In this document: in pieces, positions 6,798 to 13,846 of the stretch
How the letters are laid out: the number at the start of each line of letters is the position of its first letter
How positions within the stretch are numbered: the first letter of the stretch is position 1
From: CAYOVG01 sp964407285
GTDB taxonomy: Bacteria > Desulfobacterota > Syntrophobacteria > Syntrophobacterales > Syntrophobacteraceae
Reading direction: 5' to 3'
Length of the DNA: 21,778 nt
Assembly (NCBI GenBank): GCA_964407285.1
Contig: CAYOVG010000077.1
Coordinates: forward strand, 1 to 21,778
Notes under the pieces: generated by a model
What the model was told of the DNA's origin: nothing
The model's database searches: none
Seen by the model: the letters and a program-made list of their open reading frames with translations, nothing else
Position numbers and translations under genes: made by a program

Positions 6798-7598
6798 ATG
6801 AAACTCTTGGATTTCTTCGCTCGACATTCAGTATTCACCTACGAGGAGTTCGCTGCGTTCCTCGATGCCGATGGCCCTCGAAGCGTGAAGACCCGCGACT
6901 CGCTCCTTGCTCACCATACGAAGACGGGACGAATACTTCGTGTGAGACGAGGGCTATACGCCTCAGTTCCTTTTGGAGCCATCCCTGAAACGTTTCCCGT
7001 AGACACCCTTCTTCTGGCCGGGAAGATGGCTGAGGATGCCGTATTGGCGTACCACACCGCTCTGGAATTCTACGGCAAGGCTCATTCAGTCCGAGAAGAA
7101 TTTCTCTTTCTCACCTCGAAGGCGATCCGTCCATTGAGTTTCAGAGGTTACGAGTTCCGAGGCGTACGCTTTCCCCAAGCACTTGTGAGAAAGAAGGAGG
7201 AATTTTTCGCCGTGGATGAGGCTGAAAGGGCGGGGCTTCTCGTGAGAGTCGCCAGCCTTGAACGTACCCTAGTGGACGTGTTGGATCGCCCGGCTCTTGG
7301 AGGAGGATGGGAGGAAATTTGGCGGTCTCTGGAGTCCGTGGAATTCTTCGACATGGATAAGGTTGTGGACTACACGCTCCTTCTGGGGAACGCAACCACA
7401 GCAGCCACGGTTGGATTTTATTTGGAACAGCACCAGAAAGAATTGATGGTGGAAGATGCCCACTTGAAAAGGCTCCGGGACAATATACCCAAACAGCCGA
7501 CGTACATGTCTCGGAATTCCAAGGGGCGTCTAGTGAAAAAGTGGAACCTAGTGGTTCCCGCGCAAATCCTCGACCGGTCATGGGAGGAGATTTCTTGA
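6798..7598 (+). CDS. AbiEi-type antitoxin / transcriptional regulator (type IV TA)
   Basis: The protein has 266 residues from the ATG at 6798. The N-terminal winged helix (LLDFFARHSVFTYEEFAAFL through HTKTGRILRVRRGLYASVP) is typical of AbiEi antitoxins: a loop of the type GRILRVRRGLYA, followed by a larger domain with LAYHTALEFYGKAHSV and VASLERTLVDVLDRP. AbiEi proteins repress their own promoter and counteract the AbiEii nucleotidyltransferase without binding it. A TTG at 6768 in the same frame would leave almost no leader after the predicted transcription start near 6763. The ATG at 6798 leaves about 35 nt and was preferred, although no strong ribosome site is visible for either. The partner toxin gene is broken (7580-7687 and 8651-8899), so this is an orphan antitoxin. 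Confidence 0.85.
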   Translation: MKLLDFFARHSVFTYEEFAAFLDADGPRSVKTRDSLLAHHTKTGRILRVRRGLYASVPFGAIPETFPVDTLLLAGKMAEDAVLAYHTALEFYGKAHSVREEFLFLTSKAIRPLSFRGYEFRGVRFPQALVRKKEEFFAVDEAERAGLLVRVASLERTLVDVLDRPALGGGWEEIWRSLESVEFFDMDKVVDYTLLLGNATTAATVGFYLEQHQKELMVEDAHLKRLRDNIPKQPTYMSRNSKGRLVKKWNLVVPAQILDRSWEEIS

Positions 7599-7687
7599 AA
7601 TTTTCCAAAGAAATCCTCCTTGCCGAGTCAGAGTCCACGGGGTTCCGTCCAGAGATTCTGGAAGAAGACCTTCGGATACTGACTTGA
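7580..7687 (+). pseudogene. 5' remnant of AbiEii-type nucleotidyltransferase toxin gene
   Basis: A 35-codon frame starts at an ATG inside the last codons of the antitoxin gene, the usual overlap for AbiEi-AbiEii pairs. It reads EILLAESESTGFRPEILEEDLRIL before a TGA at 7685-7687. This matches the conserved AbiEii N-terminus (an LAxxTGFxPExLEKVxRLL pattern), here with EED for the usual EKV. AbiEii proteins are normally near 300 residues with a nucleotidyltransferase core, all of which is missing here. The apparent C-terminal end of the same family is found at 8651-8899. Homology is judged from memory of the family pattern. Confidence 0.7.
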
Positions 7688-7731
7688 CCTTTCCCCCAAG
7701 ATCATTGATAAAAGGAGCGGAGGACGAACCA

Positions 7732-8118
7732 TTGCCGCCGGTAGAAGTCGTATATTACCAGGATGATGCTGAAACGGTCCCCATGAAGGAGTGGATGGAG
7801 GCTCTCCGGTCACAACCCAGACATCGAGCCAAGTGCATCGAGTGGATCGGGCTGTTACGGGATTACGGACATGAGCTTCGGAGACCAACCGCAGACTATC
7901 TCAGAGATGACATTTATGAGCTGCGAGTGAAGTTTCAGAGAATTCGGTACCGTATGCTATACTTCTTTTACGGCAGGGAAAGGGCGGTAATCACCCACGG
8001 GATTACCAAGCAGACTGATAAAGTTCCTTCCACAGAGATTGACCGGGCTGTGGAGATGAAGAAGAGGTACGAACAAGCCGCAGAATCCCACAGTCACTGG
8101 GAGATAGACCATGAGTAA
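7732..8118 (+). CDS. HigB-like / phage Gp49-family toxin of the RelE superfamily
   Basis: The product is 128 residues from the TTG at 7732, which has GGAGG 8 nt upstream. An earlier in-frame TTG at 7684 overlaps the AbiEii remnant and lacks a ribosome site. The sequence VEVVYYQDDAETVPMKEWMEAL, then HELRRPTADYLRDDIYELRVKFQRIRYRMLYFF, then HGITKQTDKVPSTEIDRAVEMKKRY is the Gp49/HigB pattern: a ribosome-dependent mRNA interferase fold, with the basic strand R-R-Y-R-M-L-Y-F and the TKQTDKVP turn before the C-terminal helix. The gene overlaps the following antitoxin gene by 8 nt, so the pair is translationally coupled in toxin-first order, as in higBA. It sits between two pieces of an abiEii gene. 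Confidence 0.88.
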   Translation: MPPVEVVYYQDDAETVPMKEWMEALRSQPRHRAKCIEWIGLLRDYGHELRRPTADYLRDDIYELRVKFQRIRYRMLYFFYGRERAVITHGITKQTDKVPSTEIDRAVEMKKRYEQAAESHSHWEIDHE

Positions 8119-8461
8119 CAAGAAAACCGTCGTGGATGCGTACCAATGGTCCTATGACCGGTATATCAAGGATGATCCCGAGCTGGTGGAGTTCGCCCGT
8201 GAGATGAGGGTCAGGGCTGGAATAGCCCAACAAATCTACGACATCCGTAATAAACTCCGCATGACACGAGATGACTTGGCTGAATTCTCAGGGCTTACTG
8301 CAGAGACCATCGAAGACATTGAAGAGTCCGACTACGACGGTGATTGGGATGAAGCGGTAGCCTCGATTAACAGGGCTTTCCGCGTCTGGGTTTCAGACGT
8401 TATCGTCCCCGTAGCCCGGATGACCCCCGATGACTACTCGGTGAAGGCTGTGAGTGCCTGA
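8111..8461 (+). CDS. HigA-like helix-turn-helix antitoxin
   Basis: This is a 116-residue protein with an XRE-type helix-turn-helix at about residues 43-76 (IYDIRNKLRMTRDDLAEFSGLTAETIEDIEESDY). Its N-terminal segment (VDAYQWSYDRYIKDDPELVEFAREM) is typical of antitoxins encoded after Gp49/HigB toxins. It would bind the toxin and repress the shared promoter. Its ATG lies inside the toxin gene end. The C-terminal tail (DVIVPVARMTPDDYSVKA) is unrecognised. No separate promoter for the pair is obvious, so it may be read from the AbiEi promoter at 6728. Confidence 0.85.
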   Translation: MSNKKTVVDAYQWSYDRYIKDDPELVEFAREMRVRAGIAQQIYDIRNKLRMTRDDLAEFSGLTAETIEDIEESDYDGDWDEAVASINRAFRVWVSDVIVPVARMTPDDYSVKAVSA

Positions 8462-8606
8462 GGTCGCGGACCATTTCTTCAACGCTCTTTTCTGGACTGA
8501 ACCCTCCGACCCCGAACTGCCCCTCCTTTTTGCCCCCGTGGCTAGACACGTGCCAGTGCCGATCCGCGAGCGTTACCGGAAATCTCCACCCGGACAAAAC
8601 TGGTAA
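8454..8606 (+). CDS. possible 50-residue ORF after the HigA gene
   Basis: A GTG at 8454 overlaps the HigA stop codon (GTGCCTGA). The frame stays open for 50 codons to TAA at 8604-8606 and includes VADHFFNALFWTEPSDPELPLL. The overlap is what one expects of a translationally coupled gene, but the length is short and no family is recognised. It may be debris from the lost part of the toxin gene. Confidence 0.2.
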   Translation: MPEVADHFFNALFWTEPSDPELPLLFAPVARHVPVPIRERYRKSPPGQNW

Positions 8607-8650
8607 AAGGGAATGAACCTTTCCGAGACTCCACAAACTTTACGCAACTC

Positions 8651-8899
8651 TTGCACCTAGTTTCTCCACGGGGTGTAACCGCTCGGTGGGCTGAACGTCC
8701 CGTAGAAGAAACAAGGACCGCTCTGGAATCGTTGCTCCCGTTTACGGAGGCGGAGAAAGAATTCCTGGATAGGCTCCTGGACTATGGTGAAATCAAGCCA
8801 GCCTTGCTCACCGGCGACGAGGGACTTGTCGAACGCATCAGCCAGCACCCGGCTCTTGAGTGGAAGGCCCTCAATGTCCGAGAGTTCAAGGGTAGGTAG
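8651..8899 (+). pseudogene. 3' remnant of AbiEii-type nucleotidyltransferase toxin gene
   Basis: The frame, open from 8546, encodes LLPFTEAEKEFLDRLLDYGEIKPALLTGDEGLVERI followed by HPALEWKALNVREFKGR. I recognise this as the C-terminal signature of AbiEii-family toxins encoded beside AbiEi antitoxins (FLDRLLDxGEI, then LLT-D--L-ERI--HP-L-WKALNV). It has no start codon with a ribosome site, and the N-terminal two thirds of the family is absent. Together with the head at 7580-7687 it brackets the HigB/HigA module. Assignment rests on remembered family patterns. Confidence 0.65.
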
Positions 8900-8923
8900 C
8901 CGCGAACATCGTGGAGTTAACAC

Positions 8924-9157
8924 ATGTTCAAGAAAATCCTTGGATGGATAAAAGGGGAGCGACCAGGAGGCTCCGGTCTCTCGATTGAGATTGAGATGAT
9001 CAAGCCAGAAGCCCCAAAGGTCAAACCTACGAAGGACAAGAAGGCGGCTCCCAAGCAACCTGATCCGGTATGTCCTTATTGCGGCTACAAGTTTGAGGAG
9101 ATCTCTGCCGGTAGAACAAAATGTCCTGGCGGTCCTCACCCGAACACGCCTTGGTAG
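8924..9157 (+). CDS. small zinc-ribbon protein with altered C-terminus
   Basis: This is a 77-residue protein with an ATG preceded by GGAG about 9 nt upstream. The N-terminus (MFKKILGWIKG) is amphipathic, the middle is Lys/Pro-rich, and residues 50-53 begin a zinc ribbon (CPYCGYKFEE) continuing to KCP at 66-68. A normal ribbon of this kind would end CPxCG; here the fourth cysteine is missing and the tail is GGPHPNTPW. Residues from about 65 onward are encoded by DNA shared with the 3' end of the IS1380-type transposase gene at 20478-20521. The original C-terminus was therefore probably replaced. The function is unknown, and the protein may no longer bind zinc. Confidence 0.55.
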   Translation: MFKKILGWIKGERPGGSGLSIEIEMIKPEAPKVKPTKDKKAAPKQPDPVCPYCGYKFEEISAGRTKCPGGPHPNTPW

Positions 9158-9160
9158 TAA
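9117..9160 (-). mobile_element. 44-bp fragment matching an IS1380-type element 3' end
   Basis: These 44 bp match 20478-20521 at 40 positions, in the same orientation. There the sequence is the last codons of the transposase (YYQAVFG stop) plus about 19 bp beyond. Read on the minus strand here it gives YYQGVFG stop. It looks like the residue of an IS insertion or of a recombination between IS copies. Similarity fades on both sides. The following gap (9161-9412) shows nothing I can identify. Confidence 0.6.
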
Positions 9161-9412
9161 TTGCAGGATGGAATTCAGGCCGAAGGGTCTCTTTTGTCTC
9201 TTCACCACTTCCGTGCGTCGGATATCCCTGAACGTCACCTAATTGCCACATCATATCAGAGGTTTGAAGAGAAGAACATACATTTCTTTGTTTACTCGCC
9301 GAATAATCCTGGATGAAGAGGAAAGATGTCCGGTGCCGGTTCCATGAAGCTCGTGGCTACGTGCTTTCTGAAGATCCGGCGGTTTTCCCCTTGATCTCCA
9401 AACCGGCGAGAG

Positions 9413-9449
9413 GTATCATATTGTAGACTATAGGTTGCACATATGATAC
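9413..9449. promoter_or_regulatory. inverted repeat over the IclR start codon, candidate operator
   Basis: The 9-bp arms gtatcatat (9413-9421) and atatgatac (9441-9449) are perfect and separated by 19 nt. The right arm contains the ATG of the IclR-family gene at 9443. No ribosome site precedes that ATG, so the mRNA may be leaderless or the true start may differ. Autoregulation by the IclR protein is the simplest reading. Confidence 0.55.
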
Positions 9450-10234
9450 TTCATAGGACTAAAAACTTGTCTGTTGCCCCAGCGCTTGAAAGAGGTATCG
9501 ACCTCATTGAGTTTCTTGCTTCAGCGGACGGTCCAGTGTCGTTCTCGGAGATGCTGGGTTCGCTGGAAATCCCCAAAGCATCCTTGGTCAGGATTCTCAA
9601 CACACTATGTAAGCGGGGCATCATCGATAAGACCGTGGAAAATGGACACTATCGCTTGGGAATGAAACTGCTCTATCTAGGGAATCGACTCCAGGACAAG
9701 CTTCGTTTGAGATCAGTGGCTTGCCCGTTCATGCAGACACTGGCTGATAAGGTACTCGAAACCGTAGAACTCTCGATCTTGGACCGAGATCAATTGGTTC
9801 TCATCGAACAGATTGAAAGCCCAGAAGACATCAGGGTTTACTCCAGGGTCGGCGGAGCATACCCATATTTTCATGCTGTTTCTGTCGGAAAGATCTATCT
9901 CGCGCACATGAATCCCGAGAAACGGAAGTACGTTTTGAAAGAGGTCGGACTCCCGGCAGTTACTCAGTGGACAATAACCGACCTCGACGACCTTGAAGAG
10001 GAATTGTCCGGGATTTTGAAGAAAGGGTACGCATCAGAGAATCAAGAGCTAAGAAAGGGGATTCGAAGAGTGGCAGCCCCAATCTTTGATCACCAGCGAC
10101 GAATTGCAGGATGCTTAAGTGTGGCAGCGCCTGTACCCAGATTGGACGTTCAAGACTTTGGGAAGTTGGGGAAAATCGTCAAACAGACGGCTGATGAAAT
10201 CTCGAAGCGACTTGGGGCTTCTGGACTCCCGTAG
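9443..10234 (+). CDS. IclR-family transcriptional regulator
   Basis: This 263-residue protein has the usual length and layout of IclR regulators. An N-terminal winged helix-turn-helix spans about residues 10-75 (VAPALERGIDLIEFLA, FSEMLGSLEIPKASLVRILNTL, then GHYRLGMKLLYLGNRL). An effector domain spans about 85-258, with VELSILDRDQLVLIEQIES, the YFHAVSVGKIYLAHM strand and IRRVAAPIFDHQRRIAGCLSVAAPVPR. IclR proteins bind small organic acids or CoA-related effectors and control adjacent catabolic genes. It begins a plus-strand operon, with the acyl-CoA synthetase alpha gene only 9 nt downstream. A perfect inverted repeat covers its start codon, which suggests self-regulation. The effector cannot be inferred. 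Confidence 0.92.
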   Translation: MILHRTKNLSVAPALERGIDLIEFLASADGPVSFSEMLGSLEIPKASLVRILNTLCKRGIIDKTVENGHYRLGMKLLYLGNRLQDKLRLRSVACPFMQTLADKVLETVELSILDRDQLVLIEQIESPEDIRVYSRVGGAYPYFHAVSVGKIYLAHMNPEKRKYVLKEVGLPAVTQWTITDLDDLEEELSGILKKGYASENQELRKGIRRVAAPIFDHQRRIAGCLSVAAPVPRLDVQDFGKLGKIVKQTADEISKRLGASGLP

Positions 10235-10243
10235 GGTGTTGGA

Positions 10244-11659
10244 ATGAGACAGTTCTTTTATCCAGAAAGCATTGCGGTCTTCGGCGTTGCGGAGAATCCG
10301 CGCAATCTCGCAAAGAATATCGTCGCTAACTGCGTGGAGATGGGGTTTCAGGGAGAGATCTTTCCAGTGGGGAAGCACGGCGGGTCGGTTTGCGGGAAAG
10401 AGATCGTGACGGACGAGCAGTCTTTGCCAATGGGAATTGATCTGGCGGTTATCCTTGTCCCGTCAAAGATCGTGCCGGAGGTTATGGACCTGTGCGGTCG
10501 CAAAGGTATTCGCCACGCAATAGTCTCGACAGGCGGGTACAAGGAATTCAGAGAAGAAGACAATGAGGATGAACAGGATCTGCTTCTGGCAGCAAGACGT
10601 CACGGGATCCGATTCATCGGCCCCAATTGCATTGGAGTCATTTGCACGAATTCGGGCCTATGTTCCCCGTTTAATCCTATGGAACCAACCCATTTGAGAA
10701 AGGGGGGTACGAGCGTTATCGCTCAGAGCGGGGGAGTGGCTACCCAATTGAGCTATCGCTTTTCGGATGAACATGTGGGCTTTTCAAAGATCATCAGTGT
10801 TGGAAACAAACTCGATCTCAATGAGATTGATTTGATTGAATATCTGCTGGACGACGACGACACGGAGCAGATCCATCTCTATTTGGAAAGCATTGAAAAC
10901 GGCAGACGGTTGATGGAGATGGGAAGGAAATCGAATAAGCCCATTGTCGTTTTCAAATCCAACGTCAGCCAAACAGCATCGGAAGTTGCCAAATCCCATA
11001 CAGCCGCGCTGTCCAACAATGACAGCGTCGTGGGGGGTGCCTTCAGGCAGGCTGGAATAGTCCGAGTACTGAATCTGGATGACCTGACCGTGTTCGCGAA
11101 GGTGTTTAGCCTCCCCCCACTAAGAGGCGACCGCTTGGTTGTGATCTCATTATCGGGTGGATTTTCGGTCGTGATGGGGGACGCATGCGAAAAATACGGT
11201 TTTCGCTGTCCAGCACTTCCTCGACGCCTCCTGGACGAAATCGAAAGTTTCCGTCGGGGCGGGGTAATCCGCATGTCCAATCCCATGGATTTTGGTGATG
11301 TTCACAACATAAAGGGGCTTCTCTTCGCGGTTGAGAAGTGTCTGGCTTTGGATCAAATTGATGGGATGGTTCTCTCTCTGATCTACAGCCCTGAAGTTTC
11401 GGCAATGTTCGGAGCCCACAGCGACTTCCGGGGACTGATGTTCGAAACGCTCAGGAAAATAACCAAAGAAACCGGCAAGCCAATAGCGCTGAGCTTTTTT
11501 GCAGAGAAGAGATATATCGAGGAATTGAAGACAATGGACACGTTTCCGGTCTTTGACGATCCGGTTCAGAGTGTTCGGGCTCTGCGTATGCTCCGAGACT
11601 ACTGGCACAAGCGAATCCGAGGTGATCGATATGGAGATGATCCAGAAGGCCATCGCTGA
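10244..11659 (+). CDS. ADP-forming acyl-CoA synthetase, alpha-type subunit
   Basis: The protein has 471 residues. It contains a CoA-binding Rossmann domain (residues 1-130, starting FYPESIAVFGVAENP and ending GPNCIG at 127-132), a succinyl-CoA-synthetase-like domain (SVIAQSGGVATQLS through ISVGNKLDLNEIDLIEYL) and a third ligase domain. The phosphorylated histidine expected in this superfamily is His252 in KSHTAAL, and the supporting glutamate is in YLE at 213-215. These enzymes interconvert acyl-CoA plus ADP and phosphate with the free acid plus ATP, usually with an ATP-grasp beta subunit. That subunit is encoded next, overlapping this gene by 29 nt. The acyl substrate is unknown; acetate, branched-chain or aryl acids are all used by relatives. 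Confidence 0.9.
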   Translation: MRQFFYPESIAVFGVAENPRNLAKNIVANCVEMGFQGEIFPVGKHGGSVCGKEIVTDEQSLPMGIDLAVILVPSKIVPEVMDLCGRKGIRHAIVSTGGYKEFREEDNEDEQDLLLAARRHGIRFIGPNCIGVICTNSGLCSPFNPMEPTHLRKGGTSVIAQSGGVATQLSYRFSDEHVGFSKIISVGNKLDLNEIDLIEYLLDDDDTEQIHLYLESIENGRRLMEMGRKSNKPIVVFKSNVSQTASEVAKSHTAALSNNDSVVGGAFRQAGIVRVLNLDDLTVFAKVFSLPPLRGDRLVVISLSGGFSVVMGDACEKYGFRCPALPRRLLDEIESFRRGGVIRMSNPMDFGDVHNIKGLLFAVEKCLALDQIDGMVLSLIYSPEVSAMFGAHSDFRGLMFETLRKITKETGKPIALSFFAEKRYIEELKTMDTFPVFDDPVQSVRALRMLRDYWHKRIRGDRYGDDPEGHR

Positions 11660-12299
11660 AAACCGGACAATGCTTTCCGAGTACGAATCGAAGCAGGTGC
11701 TGGCCTATTACGGAGTTCCGGTAACCAGGGAGATTCTGGTACATGATTCGGACGACCTTCTTCGAGCCTGTCGAGAAGTTGGATATCCGATAGTCCTCAA
11801 GGGATGCTCCAGCCAGATATCCCACAAGACCGAAAAAGGAGTCATCCGCATCGACATCCGAAACGAAGAAGATGCCCTTGGATCTTTTGAAGATATCATG
11901 ACCAAGATGACCGGAACCGAGACCGCTGTGCTGGTACAGGAAATGCTCAGCGGCAAGCGGGAACTGGTAATCGGCATGACCAGAGATCCGCAGTTTGGTC
12001 CTTGTGTCATGTTCGGACTGGGCGGCATCTTCACCGAGATACTGCGGGACATTACCTTTCGGGTCGCACCGTTGGAAACCGGAGACGCTATGGAGATGAT
12101 GCGGGAGATCAGAGGCCATAAAATCCTTGAAGCTGTACGGGGCATGGAGGCGGTGGACCTGGGGCTCCTGTCGGAAATTCTCATAGCAGTTGGCCGAATC
12201 GGTCTGGACAATGAGAAGGTCAAAGAGATCGACATTAATCCCTCGATCATCTGCGGCAGTAAACCCGTGGCTGCGGATGCCTTGATCGTGCTGGGCTAG
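11631..12299 (+). CDS. ADP-forming acyl-CoA synthetase, beta subunit (ATP-grasp)
   Basis: The product is 222 residues from the ATG at 11631, which has GAGG about 8 nt upstream and lies inside the alpha gene end. A longer frame from 11553 would add an unrelated N-terminus. The ATP-grasp fold is recognisable: MLSEYESKQVLAYYGVPVTRE at the start, YPIVLKGCSSQISHKTEKGV around 52-71 with His65 at the position of the beta-subunit histidine in this family, VLVQEMLSGKRELVIG, FGLGGIFTEIL (the glycine-rich loop) and IDINPSII at the end. The length equals that of stand-alone beta subunits. It should form the nucleotide-phosphorylating half of the enzyme with one or both flanking alpha-type subunits. Confidence 0.9.
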   Translation: MEMIQKAIAENRTMLSEYESKQVLAYYGVPVTREILVHDSDDLLRACREVGYPIVLKGCSSQISHKTEKGVIRIDIRNEEDALGSFEDIMTKMTGTETAVLVQEMLSGKRELVIGMTRDPQFGPCVMFGLGGIFTEILRDITFRVAPLETGDAMEMMREIRGHKILEAVRGMEAVDLGLLSEILIAVGRIGLDNEKVKEIDINPSIICGSKPVAADALIVLG

Positions 12300-12410
12300 T
12301 ATACGTGCAAAGCCGGTCTCGTTGCAGAAGAGTGAGGGGCAAACGAGGGTCAGTACGCAGTTGTCGTGTCCGGGGCAATAGGGCTCCCTTTGAAGAGGGG
12401 CGACCAAATC

Positions 12411-13811
12411 ATGAATAACCACGTCCATCTCATTACTCAACTCGACGCCATCTTTGCGCCGAGATCAATTGCCATTGTGGGCCTGCCGCGAGGGATGAAA
12501 ATGGGGAAACTCTTTCTCATTGCCCTCCGAGATCAAGGCTACCCCGGCGAAATCTATCCCGTGCATCCGGACACTACAGAAATTGATGGACTCAGGACTT
12601 ATCCGACCGTCTCTTCGATTGATTCCTCGATTGATTTGGCGATCATTTTAGTGCCCCATGACCGGGCACTTTCTGTTGTCAGAGAATGTGCTGAGAAAGG
12701 CGTCAGAGGAGCAATCCTGTTCACGGCAGGCTATAAAGAAACCGGGACGACCGAGGGTAAAGCCTTGGAGGATGCGCTGGCGAACGTAGCCAGATGCTCC
12801 GGGATGAGACTGTTTGGCCCCAATTGCATGGGATTGTATTGCCCGAAAACCGGTCTCTCTTTCTTTCCTCAACTCTCGAAACAATCCGGCCCCGTGGGGC
12901 TCATCTCCCACAGTGGTTCCCTGGCAAACATCCTGGCACGAATGGGGTCGGAAAAGGGCATACATTTCAGCAAAGCCGTCAGTCTTGGTAACGAGTGTGA
13001 CCTGCAGAGCGCAGACCTGCTGGCATATTTGGGCAATGATCCTGATACCGGTGTTATTGGGGCGTATCTGGAGGGGGTGAAAGATGGTGTCTCTTTCTTC
13101 ATGTCACTTCGGGAGGCTTCCCTTAAGAAACCGGTGATTTTGTGGAGGGTGGGGCTTAACCCCGAGGGGAGCAGGGCGGCTGCCTCGCACACCGGTGCTC
13201 TGGCCGGGTCCGGTAACATTTGGAAAGCCGTGGTCCAACAAACGGGGGCAATTTCGGTGTCAGGATTCGAGGCGTTGGTGGACTGCCTCATGGGGTTTTC
13301 CATGCTTCCGGAAGACCTCGGGGACCGTATTGCAATATTGTCCGGACCTGGGGGGCTTGCCGTCGCGGCAGCAGAGGCGTGCGGAAACTATGGACTCAAA
13401 CTTGCTGATCTTGCTGATAAAACAGTTTCCCGGTTGAAGAGATTCATAGCTTCTACCGGCACCAGCCTTGCCAACCCGGTTGATGTGGGACTCACCGCGT
13501 CAATGCAAATGGAGATCTATATTGAGTCGGCTCGCGCTCTTGCAGCAGACCCTGGAGTGGACAGCATCATGGTCATTGGGGCAGGTCTGACCGATGCGAC
13601 CAACTGGATGTATATCGAGGGCATCATTGAGATCCAAAGAGACTCGGGTAAGCCGTTCATTGTCGTAAATATCCCCGGATTCGACCCCGCGTTGGCCAGT
13701 ACGTTTTTTCGGGAGGGAGTGCCGTTCTTCGATTCCGTTGAACGGGCCATTACAGTGTACGCGCATGTTCGGAGATATCAGGTCTGGAACAAGGATCGGT
13801 CGGCCCACTGA
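12411..13811 (+). CDS. second ADP-forming acyl-CoA synthetase alpha-type subunit
   Basis: The product is 466 residues from the ATG at 12411, with GAAGAGGGG about 10 nt upstream; an in-frame GTG at 12366 has no such site. The layout matches the alpha subunit at 10244: a CoA-binding domain (IFAPRSIAIVGLP, GPNCMG at 136-141), GLISHSGSLANILA, SLGNECDLQSADLLAYL and AYLEGV with Glu221. Its phospho-histidine is His260 in ASHTGALAG, closer to consensus than the first copy. The two alpha proteins are clearly related but diverged, so this is not a recent duplication. A 111-nt gap without a gene separates it from the beta gene. It may share the beta subunit or handle a different acid. Confidence 0.9.
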   Translation: MNNHVHLITQLDAIFAPRSIAIVGLPRGMKMGKLFLIALRDQGYPGEIYPVHPDTTEIDGLRTYPTVSSIDSSIDLAIILVPHDRALSVVRECAEKGVRGAILFTAGYKETGTTEGKALEDALANVARCSGMRLFGPNCMGLYCPKTGLSFFPQLSKQSGPVGLISHSGSLANILARMGSEKGIHFSKAVSLGNECDLQSADLLAYLGNDPDTGVIGAYLEGVKDGVSFFMSLREASLKKPVILWRVGLNPEGSRAAASHTGALAGSGNIWKAVVQQTGAISVSGFEALVDCLMGFSMLPEDLGDRIAILSGPGGLAVAAAEACGNYGLKLADLADKTVSRLKRFIASTGTSLANPVDVGLTASMQMEIYIESARALAADPGVDSIMVIGAGLTDATNWMYIEGIIEIQRDSGKPFIVVNIPGFDPALASTFFREGVPFFDSVERAITVYAHVRRYQVWNKDRSAH

Positions 13812-13846
13812 CATGGATTGGCGGCTCATCCCTGAAAGGAAGAATT

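Noticed and set aside
8536..8557. sigma-54 promoter (minus strand TGGCACG, 4 nt, TAGCC)
   Set aside because: The -12 element has mismatches and no minus-strand gene lies downstream of it.
8657..9238. 193-codon minus-strand ORF
   Set aside because: It is antisense to the AbiEii tail and zinc-ribbon genes. Its only similarity to another ORF in the window comes from the shared IS 3' fragment read in the wrong frame.
11451..12440. 329-codon minus-strand ORF
   Set aside because: It lies opposite the acyl-CoA synthetase beta gene, which has clear ATP-grasp motifs; the antisense product has no recognisable domain and an odd His/Leu-rich composition.
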